64,000 nucleotides of DNA. Source: Chitinophagaceae bacterium UBA1930 (lineage in GTDB: Bacteria; Bacteroidota; Bacteroidia; Chitinophagales; Chitinophagaceae). Below, in pieces: positions 42,461 to 51,532 of this stretch (its first letter is position 1; the number at the start of each line of letters is the position of its first letter). Under the pieces are notes generated by a model. It made no database searches, was not told the origin of the DNA, and saw nothing but the letters and a program-made list of their open reading frames with translations. The translations under genes and the position numbers were made by a program. The stretch lies in assembly GCA_002337145.1 (NCBI GenBank), contig DDFK01000004.1:1-64000 (forward strand). The letters run 5' to 3'.

Positions 42461-43450
42461 ATGAAACATCTTACCATTGTAGTGCCCAATGGCGAGGGCA
42501 ATAACCTAAGCAGTATCGTAGGAGCCTATAAGATTTTTACAAGGGCCAATGCGTATTGGCAGAAGATGGGCAGAAGGGCATTGTTTAAAATTGAAGTGGC
42601 AGGCATCTCCAAAAAAGTGGAATATTATGACGGGCTGTTTGCAGTAAAACCGCATACCCATATTTCAGCGATTGCCAAAACCAATCTCATCATCATCCCA
42701 TCCTTGAACCATCACTATCAACAAGCCATTCAGCAAAACCAGTTGTTGATTGACTGGGTTCAAAAACAGTATGGGCAAGGGGCATCAGTAGCCAGTATAT
42801 GCACGGGTGCATTCATACTGGCATCGGCAGGTTTGTTGGATGGAAGGGCATGCTCTACGCACTGGTCTGCTACAAATGATTTCAGGGCAATGTTCCCACA
42901 GGTTAACCTACAGGCTGATCAATTGATTACGGATGAAAATGGGATCTATACCAATGGTGGTGCCTATTCATTCCTGAACCTGATGATCTTTTTGGTAGAG
43001 AAATATTTTGACCGGCAAACGGCTATCTTTTGTTCCAAAGTATTCCAGATTGAAATGGACAGGAATAGCCAGTCGGCATTTAGCATATTTACAGGACAAA
43101 AGTCGCATGGGGATGAAGTGATTAAAAAAGCACAGGCATATATTGAAAAGAACCTGGATGAAAAAATATCTGTTGAGCATTTGTCGGCCATGTTTGCTGT
43201 AGGCAGGCGGAATTTTGACCGGAGGTTCATTAAGGCCACAGGTAACACACCTGTTGAATATGCACAACGGGTAAAAATTGAATCAGCAAAAAAAGCATTG
43301 GAAACAAGCCGTAAAACAATCAATGAAGTGATGTATGAAGTGGGCTATGCCGATGTGAAAGCATTTCGGGAAGTATTCAGGAAGATAACTGGAATGTCGC
43401 CCATAGCATACAAAGGCAAGTACAATAAGGATGCAGCTTTTATGGCTTAG
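42461..43450 (+). CDS. GlxA-type AraC regulator with DJ-1/PfpI domain
   Basis: 329 residues from the ATG at 42461 (the open frame begins at 42344). Residues ~1-190 are a DJ-1/PfpI domain with a nucleophile-elbow Cys in VASICTGAFILASAGLLDG. Residues ~220-325 are a double helix-turn-helix AraC domain (LDEKISVEHLSAMFAVGRRN; RKTINEVMYEVGYADVKAF). In this family the PfpI part is usually a ligand sensor. It is transcribed away from the DinB gene and may regulate it or the following metabolic genes. Confidence 0.88.
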   Translation: MKHLTIVVPNGEGNNLSSIVGAYKIFTRANAYWQKMGRRALFKIEVAGISKKVEYYDGLFAVKPHTHISAIAKTNLIIIPSLNHHYQQAIQQNQLLIDWVQKQYGQGASVASICTGAFILASAGLLDGRACSTHWSATNDFRAMFPQVNLQADQLITDENGIYTNGGAYSFLNLMIFLVEKYFDRQTAIFCSKVFQIEMDRNSQSAFSIFTGQKSHGDEVIKKAQAYIEKNLDEKISVEHLSAMFAVGRRNFDRRFIKATGNTPVEYAQRVKIESAKKALETSRKTINEVMYEVGYADVKAFREVFRKITGMSPIAYKGKYNKDAAFMA

Positions 43451-43470
43451 CAATAACATTGCTGTTGTAC

Positions 43471-44535
43471 CTAACCATTGAATAAACTATGCTGGCTGGC
43501 TGTATGCAGGTTTCGCCACACCCTGTTGATTTCGGTTTCCGGATTGGCTGCCTGCATGCCGCAGTAGGGGTACAGTTCATCTACAACTCTCCTGGCGGTA
43601 TATGCCAGTTGTTTGCTGGCATAACTAAGCTCCTGCAATAGCTGTGCATCGATGGAATTGTATGCTATACATGCTTTCCATGAACGGGTTGCCGTTGCAT
43701 AAAATATTTTTCTTGCATCTTCCAAATGTTGTATGCCCGCTGTTAGGGATGCATGTATGGTAGGGGATTTTGATTGAAGCAAGGGCTTGCATATATCCAA
43801 GAAACGCATCGCCATACCGCTGCTGTTTACAGCCAATGTTGTTTCGGCAAACTGCAGAAAAGGGAATTGGTAAATGGGTTGTTCCAAAATTGCATGGTTG
43901 CTGTTGATGAGGAAGGTCCTGTTTTTGTCAACCACAATATTGTTTGCTTCAAAGCTGTTGCTGCCAGTGGCAAGCATGCCTACCTGTTTCCAGCTTTTAT
44001 GTATGGTTACTTCATTTGGTAATAGTAAGAAAGATTGAACAACGGGGCTTCCATCCATGTTTTTCAATAGCTGTCCATCAACTTCAATAATGCAGTTGGC
44101 GGTAAAGGCAGTGGCGTGGTTGGCTCCCGTTGCATAATCCCAATGGCCGGTTATGGTATAACCTGTTGCTGTTTGCCTGGCAATGCCAGAAGCTTTGCCG
44201 CTACCTGCAAGACAGTTCCTTCTGTCCGAAAAGATGACGGCAGCCAATGCTTTATCAAGGAAGCCAACAAACCAGCCTGCACCTGCACAAAGGGTAACAG
44301 TCCAACCAAGGGAGCCATCTGTCCATGCCAATGCTTCTTCCAATTGCAATGCATTGGGCAAGTCAAGTTCAAGGCCTTGGTAAGCTTTGGGCACGAATAA
44401 TTGAAACCATCGCTGTTCGTAAATAAGCTGCAATTGTTGTGGGTGCAATTGTTTCAAGCCTTCGGCTTCGGCAGCAAGGCTGCGGATGGTTGTTACAAGT
44501 TGTGGTGCTATATGTACGGAAGGATGTTCAATCAT
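43471..44535 (-). CDS. Acyl-CoA dehydrogenase-like flavoenzyme in TPP-riboswitch operon
   Basis: 354 residues. The acyl-CoA dehydrogenase fold is recognisable (LEEALAWTDGSLGWTVTLCA; GYTITGHWDYATGANHATAF), but the arrangement is closer to the flavin-dependent monooxygenase/dehydrogenase branch (HsaA-like) than to beta-oxidation enzymes. It overlaps the upstream PnuC-family gene by 4 bases, so it is in the same TPP-controlled operon. Its substrate may be a thiamine-related or aromatic molecule; this is inference from context only. Confidence 0.72.
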   Translation of the reverse strand: MIEHPSVHIAPQLVTTIRSLAAEAEGLKQLHPQQLQLIYEQRWFQLFVPKAYQGLELDLPNALQLEEALAWTDGSLGWTVTLCAGAGWFVGFLDKALAAVIFSDRRNCLAGSGKASGIARQTATGYTITGHWDYATGANHATAFTANCIIEVDGQLLKNMDGSPVVQSFLLLPNEVTIHKSWKQVGMLATGSNSFEANNIVVDKNRTFLINSNHAILEQPIYQFPFLQFAETTLAVNSSGMAMRFLDICKPLLQSKSPTIHASLTAGIQHLEDARKIFYATATRSWKACIAYNSIDAQLLQELSYASKQLAYTARRVVDELYPYCGMQAANPETEINRVWRNLHTASQHSLFNG

Positions 44536-45152
44536 GCTATCGTTTTTTTATCCTGCTGAATTATTTTCCGCCATTCATAATAGCCAAACAGGGCTACTAT
44601 AAACAGGAATAACGTCAATGCTGCAAAGAGTGGCAATTGTTTGTAGGCAAGCAATGGTATGGCAAACAGGTTGGAAATATTAAGCAGTACCCAATTTTCT
44701 ATTTTACGTTTTGACAGCAGCCACATGCCTGCCCATGCCGTGGCACTTACCCATGCATCCCAAAAAGGAACTGTTGAAGGGGTGTAGTATTTTAGCAAGA
44801 ACACAAGCAATGCGAAACTGATGGCCACTATCCAGGCAACTACTATCCAATCTTTGCGTGTACAGTAACTGATTTTGACAGCAGGCCTGTTCTTCTTTTT
44901 TACCCAGTACCACCAACCGTAAACGCTCATTATAACATAGTAAACATTCAGTATGCTTTCTGCATACAGTCCTGCCACTGATAGAATATAAATGGTAATT
45001 GCAGTGCTTGCAATACCTGTTGGGTACAGCCATATTTTGTTTGCCTTGGCCAGTAGCACTTCTGCAACGCCCAGTATTACTGCCAGCCATTGCAGGGCAT
45101 CTGTTTCTTTGATCTGTAGCCAGAACAGGTTCCACCATTCGTGTAAGCTCAT
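44532..45152 (-). CDS. pnuC: PnuC-family transporter, probable thiamine transporter PnuT
   Basis: 206 residues with about seven membrane segments. The PnuC signature is clear: NKIWLYPTGIASTAITIYIL and SVYGWWYWVKKKN (WxxW motif). The PnuC family includes nicotinamide riboside, riboflavin and thiamine facilitators. A TPP riboswitch lies 78 bases upstream in the same direction, which points to thiamine (PnuT), as in other Bacteroidota TPP-regulated PnuT genes. It is the first gene of a two-gene operon. Confidence 0.85.
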   Translation of the reverse strand: MSLHEWWNLFWLQIKETDALQWLAVILGVAEVLLAKANKIWLYPTGIASTAITIYILSVAGLYAESILNVYYVIMSVYGWWYWVKKKNRPAVKISYCTRKDWIVVAWIVAISFALLVFLLKYYTPSTVPFWDAWVSATAWAGMWLLSKRKIENWVLLNISNLFAIPLLAYKQLPLFAALTLFLFIVALFGYYEWRKIIQQDKKTIA

Positions 45153-45229
45153 GTCAGGTTGTGTTGAATAATAGTAAATGGTTACTCAAATAGTGGTGGG
45201 CAATGCAAATACATGCTGTGTTGTTATCC

Positions 45230-45375
45230 TTTGTTCCCTACGCCGGCATTACCCGTATCAGGTGTATGAAAAAATGCTGCTGCAATTTTTCAATGGGTAT
45301 AATCTCAGCCTGTTTTTCATCGAAAAGAATGGTAAAACCTGCCATCTTTCCGTAAGGCACCCCTTGAGTATGCTG
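45230..45375 (-). ncRNA. TPP riboswitch (THI element)
   Basis: On the minus strand the conserved elements appear in order: ACTCAAGGGGTGCC near 45367-45354, GGCTGAGATTATACCC near 45310-45295, and CTGATACGGGTAATGCCGGC with GTAGGGAA near 45262-45233. These are the thiM-type pyrimidine- and pyrophosphate-sensing helices. An unusually long P3 extension (about 45 bases) sits between GGGGTGCC and GGCTGAGA. It precedes the PnuC-family gene and most likely represses it when TPP is plentiful. Confidence 0.93.
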
Positions 45376-45544
45376 TAAAGATAGGGGTATAAACTTAGCA
45401 ATGGCTTGAAGCATTGGTGTTACGCAATTGTTTCCATGTTGTTATAGCAGTATTACCGATGCGTTATTTATACTTTAATTCGATAATGCCCCTTGGTAAC
45501 TGTTGGCGTTAAGAGGTTGCTTTGTGTAACCAAATCCATTTTAG

Positions 45545-46666
45545 ATGAATAGATTGATGGGTGTTTGTTTCCTGTTGACGGTGTTTGCAAATGCCATGGC
45601 ACAGCACCAGACAGAGAACCTGATAATTGTGACATTGGATGGGATGCGTTGGCAGGAAGTGTTTGGCGGGGCAGATACCACACTGATTAAAAACCCACGG
45701 TACACTAAGGATATACAGGGAACGAATTACCTTTTTGGCGGCAGCACGGCACAGGAGAAGCGTACCAAACTGTTCCCTTTTTTATGGAACGTGGTAGCCA
45801 GGGAAGGACAGTTGTACGGTAATAGGAAATTGGGCAACTATGTAAACAATGCCAACCCTTATAAGTTTTCTTACCCGGGTTATAATGAAATCTTTACAGG
45901 CTATCCGGATACAGCAGTCAATTCAAACGATAAGGTGCTAAACAGGAATACCAATGTATTGGAGTTTATCAATAAGCAGCAAGGATACCAAAACAGGGTA
46001 GCGGTATTTGCTACATGGGATGTGTTCCCTTATATATTCAACAAGGAGCGGAGCGGTATTTACATGAATGCCGATATGGATACTGCCCAGTCAGCCAATC
46101 CAGCCATGAAACTGATTAATGACATGCAGTTACTTACCAGCAAGCCTATTGATGTAAGGCCCGATATTTTTACCTATATGGCCGCACGTGAATACATGAA
46201 GGTATATCAACCGAAGGTATTGTACATAGCATTGGATGAGACAGACGATTTTGCACACAATGGCATGTATGATCAGTATTTGCGGAGTGCCAATGCTGCT
46301 GATAGGATGATAGCCGACCTTTGGTCGTACATACAATCATCTGCTTATTATGCCAATAAGACCACTTTGATGATTACTTGCGACCACGGTAGGGGAGAGA
46401 AGGATAATTGGGTGGATCACGGTGACGAAATTGCTGAATCGGGCCAGGTATGGATTGCTGCAATGGGGCCGGATTCTGCACCAATTGGTGAAGCGTCTTC
46501 TAACCAGACCATTTACCAGAAACAGTTGGCTGCAACTTTCGCATCGCTGTTGGGCTTCGAATTTACAGCCAACCATCCTGTGGGTTTCCAGATTGCCGGA
46601 ATACGTTCTGCGGTTCAGCAAACCGTTATGGCAAAACCTGTTTACAATACGGGTAATAGTAAATAG
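45545..46666 (+). CDS. Secreted alkaline-phosphatase-superfamily protein
   Basis: 373 residues with a signal peptide (MGVCFLLTVFANAMA). Metal ligands of the alkaline phosphatase/phosphodiesterase superfamily are seen: Asp in IVTLDGMRW near 32, a nucleophile region FSYPGYNEIFTGYPD near 107, DETDDFAHNG near 229 and CDHGRG near 278 with a further His in VDHGDE. It should hydrolyse a phosphate or phosphonate ester in the periplasm or outside. The gene starts near the riboswitch but on the opposite strand and is not part of that regulon. Confidence 0.82.
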   Translation: MNRLMGVCFLLTVFANAMAQHQTENLIIVTLDGMRWQEVFGGADTTLIKNPRYTKDIQGTNYLFGGSTAQEKRTKLFPFLWNVVAREGQLYGNRKLGNYVNNANPYKFSYPGYNEIFTGYPDTAVNSNDKVLNRNTNVLEFINKQQGYQNRVAVFATWDVFPYIFNKERSGIYMNADMDTAQSANPAMKLINDMQLLTSKPIDVRPDIFTYMAAREYMKVYQPKVLYIALDETDDFAHNGMYDQYLRSANAADRMIADLWSYIQSSAYYANKTTLMITCDHGRGEKDNWVDHGDEIAESGQVWIAAMGPDSAPIGEASSNQTIYQKQLAATFASLLGFEFTANHPVGFQIAGIRSAVQQTVMAKPVYNTGNSK

Positions 46667-46672
46667 TACTGC

Positions 46673-46939
46673 TTATTTTTTCTTGGCTGCGGCTTTTTTG
46701 GCGGCCTTTTTTGCTGCCGGTTTGGGCTTTGGTATTACGGATTTGGTCGCCGGTGTTTCTGCCTTTTTCTTTGGAGCTTCAATTTTAAAGCCTTTGGCAA
46801 AAATCTTGGCGGCCTTTTTTACCCTTGCTTCAAACTCTTTGCCGCCAAGTGCGGTTTTTAAGTCGAGGAAAGCTGCTTCAATTTTTTGTGCTATTTTTTC
46901 GCGGGCCTGTTTTTTAGGGGAGCTGTTCTTTTTGTCCAT
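46673..46939 (-). CDS. Histone-H1-like Lys/Ala-rich protein
   Basis: 88 residues. A short helical N-terminal part (REKIAQKIEAAFLDLKTALG) is followed by a Lys/Ala/Pro-rich tail (KPKPAAKKAAKKAAAKKK) like the tails of histone H1 and bacterial Hc1 proteins. Such tails bind nucleic acid nonspecifically. It may act as a small nucleoid protein or RNA-binding chaperone. It ends convergently with the phosphatase gene, 6 bases away. Confidence 0.65.
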   Translation of the reverse strand: MDKKNSSPKKQAREKIAQKIEAAFLDLKTALGGKEFEARVKKAAKIFAKGFKIEAPKKKAETPATKSVIPKPKPAAKKAAKKAAAKKK

Positions 46940-47171
46940 TGTATGTAAGATTAGTTAACACAAAAATAATATGGAAACCGCCTTTTCAATGTTAAGTTTT
47001 CCTATTGATGCAGTTTTGGAGTAAATGGCACTCTTTTAAACAAGCGGTGGGTTGATGGGCTGTTGCATGTACAAGGCCGGTAATATTTTCTTAATGGACC
47101 CGTAACATTTATTTTACTTGCAGGAAAGTTAGTGGTAACAATGCAAGGATAGGTTTGTGCAAAATAAGCAG

Positions 47172-47846
47172 ATGCTGACCCAGTTGCGGCTTAGGCCATT
47201 TTGTTTTATGTTGATTGGTATGCTGTTGTGTTTTGGCATCACCAGCAGTGTGGTTATGTCTAAGGCTTACAGTTTTCAATACTTCAATCAATACCATAAC
47301 GACTGGCTGAACCGATTTTTTATAGGCTATACTTTTATGGGCGATGGGCTAATAAGCATATTGGCTGTAATAGCCCTGCTTTTGTTTAAAAAATATAAAG
47401 AAGCATTGCTATTGTTAGTGGCATTCCTGTCATCAGGTTTACTATCGTGCCTGCTAAAGAACCTGTTCAGTTTGCCCAGGCCCAAACTTTATTTTGAGCA
47501 GACGCACCTTCTGTATGGCCAATTTATAGAAGGGGTCACTTTATCCAACAACAGTTCGTTTCCCTCAGGTCATACTACTTCTGCGTTTGCCATGGCAACA
47601 GTTGTTGTGTTATTGTCCAATAACAAATTGTTTTCTTTTATGTCCATAACAGCCGCCTTATTGGTTGCTTATTCCCGCATGTATCTTGGTCAGCATTTTC
47701 TGCAAGATGTAACTGCAGGTGCAGTACTGGGCATTGTTTGTGCTATGGGCAGTTATTATTGCATCTACCAAAAACAGGTAACAATAAAATGGTGGAAAAA
47801 GAACAAGTATTCCATGAACCAGGAAATTTCGCCGCAATGGAACTAG
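47172..47846 (+). CDS. PAP2-family membrane phosphatase
   Basis: 224 residues from the ATG at 47172 (a GTG at 47157 is also in frame). Six membrane segments frame the PAP2 signature: KNLFSLPRP (motif 1), SSFPSGHTTSA (motif 2) and SRMYLGQHFLQD (motif 3, catalytic His and Asp). Substrates of the family include undecaprenyl pyrophosphate and lipid A phosphate. It overlaps the next gene (GtrA) and is the first gene of a three-gene operon for lipid-linked sugar handling. Confidence 0.85.
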   Translation: MLTQLRLRPFCFMLIGMLLCFGITSSVVMSKAYSFQYFNQYHNDWLNRFFIGYTFMGDGLISILAVIALLLFKKYKEALLLLVAFLSSGLLSCLLKNLFSLPRPKLYFEQTHLLYGQFIEGVTLSNNSSFPSGHTTSAFAMATVVVLLSNNKLFSFMSITAALLVAYSRMYLGQHFLQDVTAGAVLGIVCAMGSYYCIYQKQVTIKWWKKNKYSMNQEISPQWN

Positions 47847-48253
47847 CGTTTGCACATAAGTTTTTTGCCAATAAAAAAATCATGCAACTGGCCCGTTTTA
47901 TAGTAACGGGCTTTGTTGGTTTATTGATCGATTTCTTGTGTACATGGTTATGTAAGGAGCAGTTGCATTGGAATAAGTACTTCTCTAACGGCATCGGCTT
48001 CTCTATTGCAGTCATCAATAATTATGTACTCAATAGAATATGGACCTTTAAAAGCAAAGACAGCTCCATTGCAAAACAGTTTGCTGTTTTTCTGCTCATT
48101 TCTATTATCGGGCTTTGCATCAGCACTTGCTTTTTGTACCTGATACATCAGCAATTGCATGTTCCTTTCTACATTAGCAAAGCTGTTGTGGTATTGATTG
48201 TTTTTGTATGGAACTATGCTGCCAACAGCAGGCTAACCTTTAAGAAGCATTGA
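47837..48253 (+). CDS. GtrA family membrane protein
   Basis: 138 residues from the ATG at 47837, overlapping the PAP2 gene by 10 bases; an ATG at 47789 would overlap by 58. Four membrane segments fit GtrA (FIVTGFVGLLIDFLCTWL; NYVLNRIWTFKSKDSS; FLLISIIGLCISTCFLYL; VVLIVFVWNYAANSRLTFK). The NRxWTF and N-x-R-x-TF motifs are typical. GtrA proteins are thought to flip polyprenyl-phosphate-linked sugars. The next gene begins within its stop codon. Confidence 0.85.
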   Translation: MELAFAHKFFANKKIMQLARFIVTGFVGLLIDFLCTWLCKEQLHWNKYFSNGIGFSIAVINNYVLNRIWTFKSKDSSIAKQFAVFLLISIIGLCISTCFLYLIHQQLHVPFYISKAVVVLIVFVWNYAANSRLTFKKH

Positions 48254-49776
48254 ACTACAATAAGAAAATATGGTTGCTTATATGCCTTGCCACTTTAGCT
48301 AGGATTGTTATGGCATGCACGGTAGAGCTTGGTAACGATGAAGTGTATTACTGGACCTATGCCTTGCATCTTCAATACAATTATTTTGACCACCCGCCAA
48401 TGGTTGGCTTGCTCATCAGGCTTACAACTGCCAACCTTTTATTGCATACCGAACTGTTTGTAAGGTTGGGTGCCATTGTATCGGCAGCAATATGTACAGG
48501 GCTTGTTTACCGTATTGGCAGGCTTATAAACAACGAACGCACTGGCTGGTATGCTGCATTGCTGTACACGGCATCCCTGTACTGCAGCATTGTGGGGGGT
48601 ACCTTTATTTTGCCCGATAGCCCACAAATGATTTTCTGGCTATGGGGGCTGTTGCTACTCTTTAAAATAAAGCAGGCATATACAAAGGAGCAACAGGCAA
48701 CCCAGTTGTGGCTTTGGTTTGGGCTTGTGGCCGGGCTGTGCATCATGAGCAAAATACATGGCGTGTTTTTATGGATTGCAGTAGGTTTGTATGCATTGCT
48801 GATGGACAGGAAATGGCTATTGAAAAAAGAAATGTACCTGGCAATTATTGTGTCGGTTGTTATTGCTTCGCCAATTGTTGTATGGAATGTGCAGAACAAT
48901 TTTATTACCTATACGTATCACGGCAATCGCGTTAATTTAAACGGCGGTGGATTCAATATAGAAAGCTTTGGCAGGGAACTATTGGGCGGTTTGTTCTATA
49001 ACAATCCCATCAATTTTGTGCTTATCTGGATAAGCGTATTCAGTATCGGAAAACTGAACCATAATAAAAAGGATGTGCAGTTGTTGTTGCTATGTGGCTT
49101 GCCACTGATTCTTGTACTGCTTGGCATTTCCATGTTCAGGGATACATTCCCCCACTGGTCGGGCCCGGGCTATACGGCACTTGTATTGGTAGCGGCTATT
49201 TACTTGGATGGCAAGCTGCCAAAGCATTTTACAAGGGTGCCTAACAGTATCAAAGCCGCCTTGACATTGATATTTGTGGTAGCAGTTGCAGGGGTAGGTG
49301 TTATCCGGTATTATCCCGGCACACTATCAACTGCCAGGGCCAATAACCTGGGCGATGGCGATTTTACATTAGATATGTATGGCTGGAAACAGACAGGCCA
49401 TGCAATAGATTCGTTATGCAAGGCAGATATTGCCAATGGTACCATGCCCAGCCATTCGCCTTTTGTTGTGAACAAATGGTTCCCTGCTGCACATATAGAT
49501 TTTTATGTGGTACCACTTGCACAGCAAACAACCTATGCTATGGGTGAGCTGTTTGACCTGCACCATTATCAATGGCTGAATAAATACAAACCTGCTTTAA
49601 AGAAACAGGATGATGCTTATTTTATCATGCCATCCAATAACTTTAGCGAAGACCATATTGCTTACTACAAAGCCCGGTTCGATTCGGTGTATGCACCCGT
49701 TACCATACCCATTTATAGAAGCAATGTATTGTGCAAGCAGGTATTCGTTTACCGGCTAAAAGGGTATAAGGGATAG
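48250..49776 (+). CDS. GT39/ArnT-type glycosyltransferase
   Basis: 508 residues beginning at TTG, whose last two bases are part of the GtrA stop (TTGA), a 4-base overlap. The N-terminal GT-C motif ELGNDEVYYWTYALHLQYNY has the catalytic-type acidic residues, and YFDHPPMVGLL follows as in ArnT/PMT enzymes. About ten membrane helices and a C-terminal soluble domain (~100 residues) are present. It probably transfers a sugar from a polyprenyl-phosphate donor to lipid A or protein. Together with PAP2 and GtrA it forms a compact envelope-modification operon. Confidence 0.85.
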   Translation: MNYNKKIWLLICLATLARIVMACTVELGNDEVYYWTYALHLQYNYFDHPPMVGLLIRLTTANLLLHTELFVRLGAIVSAAICTGLVYRIGRLINNERTGWYAALLYTASLYCSIVGGTFILPDSPQMIFWLWGLLLLFKIKQAYTKEQQATQLWLWFGLVAGLCIMSKIHGVFLWIAVGLYALLMDRKWLLKKEMYLAIIVSVVIASPIVVWNVQNNFITYTYHGNRVNLNGGGFNIESFGRELLGGLFYNNPINFVLIWISVFSIGKLNHNKKDVQLLLLCGLPLILVLLGISMFRDTFPHWSGPGYTALVLVAAIYLDGKLPKHFTRVPNSIKAALTLIFVVAVAGVGVIRYYPGTLSTARANNLGDGDFTLDMYGWKQTGHAIDSLCKADIANGTMPSHSPFVVNKWFPAAHIDFYVVPLAQQTTYAMGELFDLHHYQWLNKYKPALKKQDDAYFIMPSNNFSEDHIAYYKARFDSVYAPVTIPIYRSNVLCKQVFVYRLKGYKG

Positions 49777-49785
49777 TGGTTGCAG

Positions 49786-50673
49786 TTATTGTTTGGCTGC
49801 CGTTCTTTTTCTGTCCACAATTTCTTTTAAAGCCGGCTCCACTGCTAGTGCATGGCCGCTACCAAAAGTTACCATTACCTTATTGTAAGTGTTCAAGGCC
49901 TGGTCAATCTTTGATAGCAGGATGCTGTCCCTGACCATCTTCGATGTTCTGCCTACTGCACAGAACTTGCAGCTATTATTGATGTAATCGAATGCTTCTA
50001 TGTCAAAATCCTTGATGTTGAAATCGTGACCTATATTTTTTTTGTATAGACCCTTAAAATAGGTAATGTCCTGTTCCTGCTTTGTTAGCGGGAACCCATT
50101 CTTTACAAAATGCCTGGCAATGATGCGGTTGAATACACTGTCAAACGGTTCGTTTTTGTATGCACCATAATGGTAGGGTATGGCAATGCGTTCCACTACA
50201 TAATACAGGAACATATCGCTTTTTGGCTGCTTCTGCAAAGTCAGGGCAAACTCCGTTTTCGCATCCATGTCACCGTTCTGCATGTGTATGCCTGCCTGGT
50301 CGGCATAAAATTTCAGTGTACCTGTTTCGCCATCTTTTTTGATTGCTTCGTTAAGCGATGCGTAATGCATGCTGTCTGGTATCTGCCCGCCTTCATTAAA
50401 GGCAATTTGTGGTTGCAGTTCCTTAAAGTATTTGCCTATAATGCCAAATTGCGGGTGGCTGCTATCCACATCATGCACACAGCCGATAAAAACAATCCGC
50501 TTGCCGTTGTTCTGCACATCAATCACATAAGGCGTTTTAACGGTGTCCATTATTTTACCTACTTCTATATAGTTTTTTGTGGTATAGGTTACGGGTTGGT
50601 GACCCTGTTGCGTGTTGTTGTTGATGCACGAACAACAACACAATAGCAGTAATAGGTAAATATTTCTTGGCAT
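49786..50673 (-). CDS. TraB/GumN-like lipoprotein
   Basis: 295 residues from the ATG at 50673, which gives a lipobox signal (IYLLLLLCCCSCINNN). The core has the TraB-like pattern: FIGCVHDVDSSHPQFG near the start, FNEGGQIPDSMH and the final VMVTFGSGHALAVEPALKEI. TraB/TIKI-like proteins are metal-dependent peptidases or regulators with conserved Gly-x-x-His and Glu motifs. The assignment is by motif likeness. It is convergent with the GT39 gene and divergent from the TlpA-like gene. Confidence 0.6.
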   Translation of the reverse strand: MPRNIYLLLLLCCCSCINNNTQQGHQPVTYTTKNYIEVGKIMDTVKTPYVIDVQNNGKRIVFIGCVHDVDSSHPQFGIIGKYFKELQPQIAFNEGGQIPDSMHYASLNEAIKKDGETGTLKFYADQAGIHMQNGDMDAKTEFALTLQKQPKSDMFLYYVVERIAIPYHYGAYKNEPFDSVFNRIIARHFVKNGFPLTKQEQDITYFKGLYKKNIGHDFNIKDFDIEAFDYINNSCKFCAVGRTSKMVRDSILLSKIDQALNTYNKVMVTFGSGHALAVEPALKEIVDRKRTAAKQ

Positions 50674-50774
50674 GTGATAGCCGTTAGTTTGGCAACGCAA
50701 AAATAATTGCTTGCACACGAAGGTTTATGAAAAATGATTTGTTCTTTTACAGGTACACTTTAACAATGAGGGTA

Positions 50775-51254
50775 ATGAAAAAAATAATTGCAGTTGGCCT
50801 GTTACTGCTTTTGGTAAACATGGGTTATAGCCAAAAGATACGTAAAGTAAAAATGGACGATGTGGTAAAAATGATTGATACCAGCAGCGTACCCATTATT
50901 GTTAATTTTTGGGCAAGTTGGTGTGTGCCATGCGTGCACGAGATTCCCTGGTTTGAAAAAGCCGTTGCAGAGCTGAAAGGCAAGCAGGTGAAACTGGTAT
51001 TGGTAAGCCTTGATTTTGTCAGCGACTATCCTGCAAAACTCAAAGCCTTTGTAAAGGAAAAAGGTTACCAGTCAACCATTGTTTGGCTGGATGAAACAGA
51101 TGCCAATTCCTTCTGCCCCAAAATAGACACGGCATGGAGCGGCACCATACCTGCTACCATTATGGTTAACAATAAGACGCACTATCGCCAGTTCTTTGGA
51201 GAGCAAGTGCCGGAGCCAAGGTTTAAACAAGAACTTCAAAAATTAGTGGAATAA
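50775..51254 (+). CDS. TlpA-like periplasmic thioredoxin
   Basis: 159 residues from the ATG at 50775 with a signal peptide (IIAVGLLLLLVNMGYSQ). The thioredoxin fold has the active-site CVPC in VNFWASWCVPCVHEIPWFEK. As in TlpA/ResA, it is expected to reduce or shuffle disulfides in the periplasm. It overlaps a small gene on the other strand by 12 bases at the 3' ends. Confidence 0.85.
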   Translation: MKKIIAVGLLLLLVNMGYSQKIRKVKMDDVVKMIDTSSVPIIVNFWASWCVPCVHEIPWFEKAVAELKGKQVKLVLVSLDFVSDYPAKLKAFVKEKGYQSTIVWLDETDANSFCPKIDTAWSGTIPATIMVNNKTHYRQFFGEQVPEPRFKQELQKLVE

Positions 51255-51452
51255 CTGTTGCTCCTCTTCTTCCGCATCCAACTGTTTCAGTTTCTTTATT
51301 AGGTGAATGCAGTAACCAAGTGCAGCAAGGCTTGCAATGGCCAGCAATATACCCAGGTAGCTCTGGTAAATAACACCTTCGGCAATTGCATAGCTGTTTA
51401 ATGCAATAATGGTAAGAATGGCCAATGTTTGAAGCAATTTGGGGTTTGGCAT
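51243..51452 (-). CDS. Small two-helix membrane protein
   Basis: 69 residues with two membrane segments (LQTLAILTIIALNSYAIAEG; YLGILLAIASLAALGYCIHL) and a charged C-terminal tail (KKLKQLDAEEEEQQL). No family recognised. It is convergent with the TlpA-like gene and may be an accessory membrane subunit. Confidence 0.6.
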   Translation of the reverse strand: MPNPKLLQTLAILTIIALNSYAIAEGVIYQSYLGILLAIASLAALGYCIHLIKKLKQLDAEEEEQQLFH

Positions 51453-51532
51453 AACAAAAGTTTTGGTTTGTAGATGCCTCTATGATTCAAACGGCAAGCG
51501 TTTCCATAAAAAAAGAAAATATTTTCTGGGAT

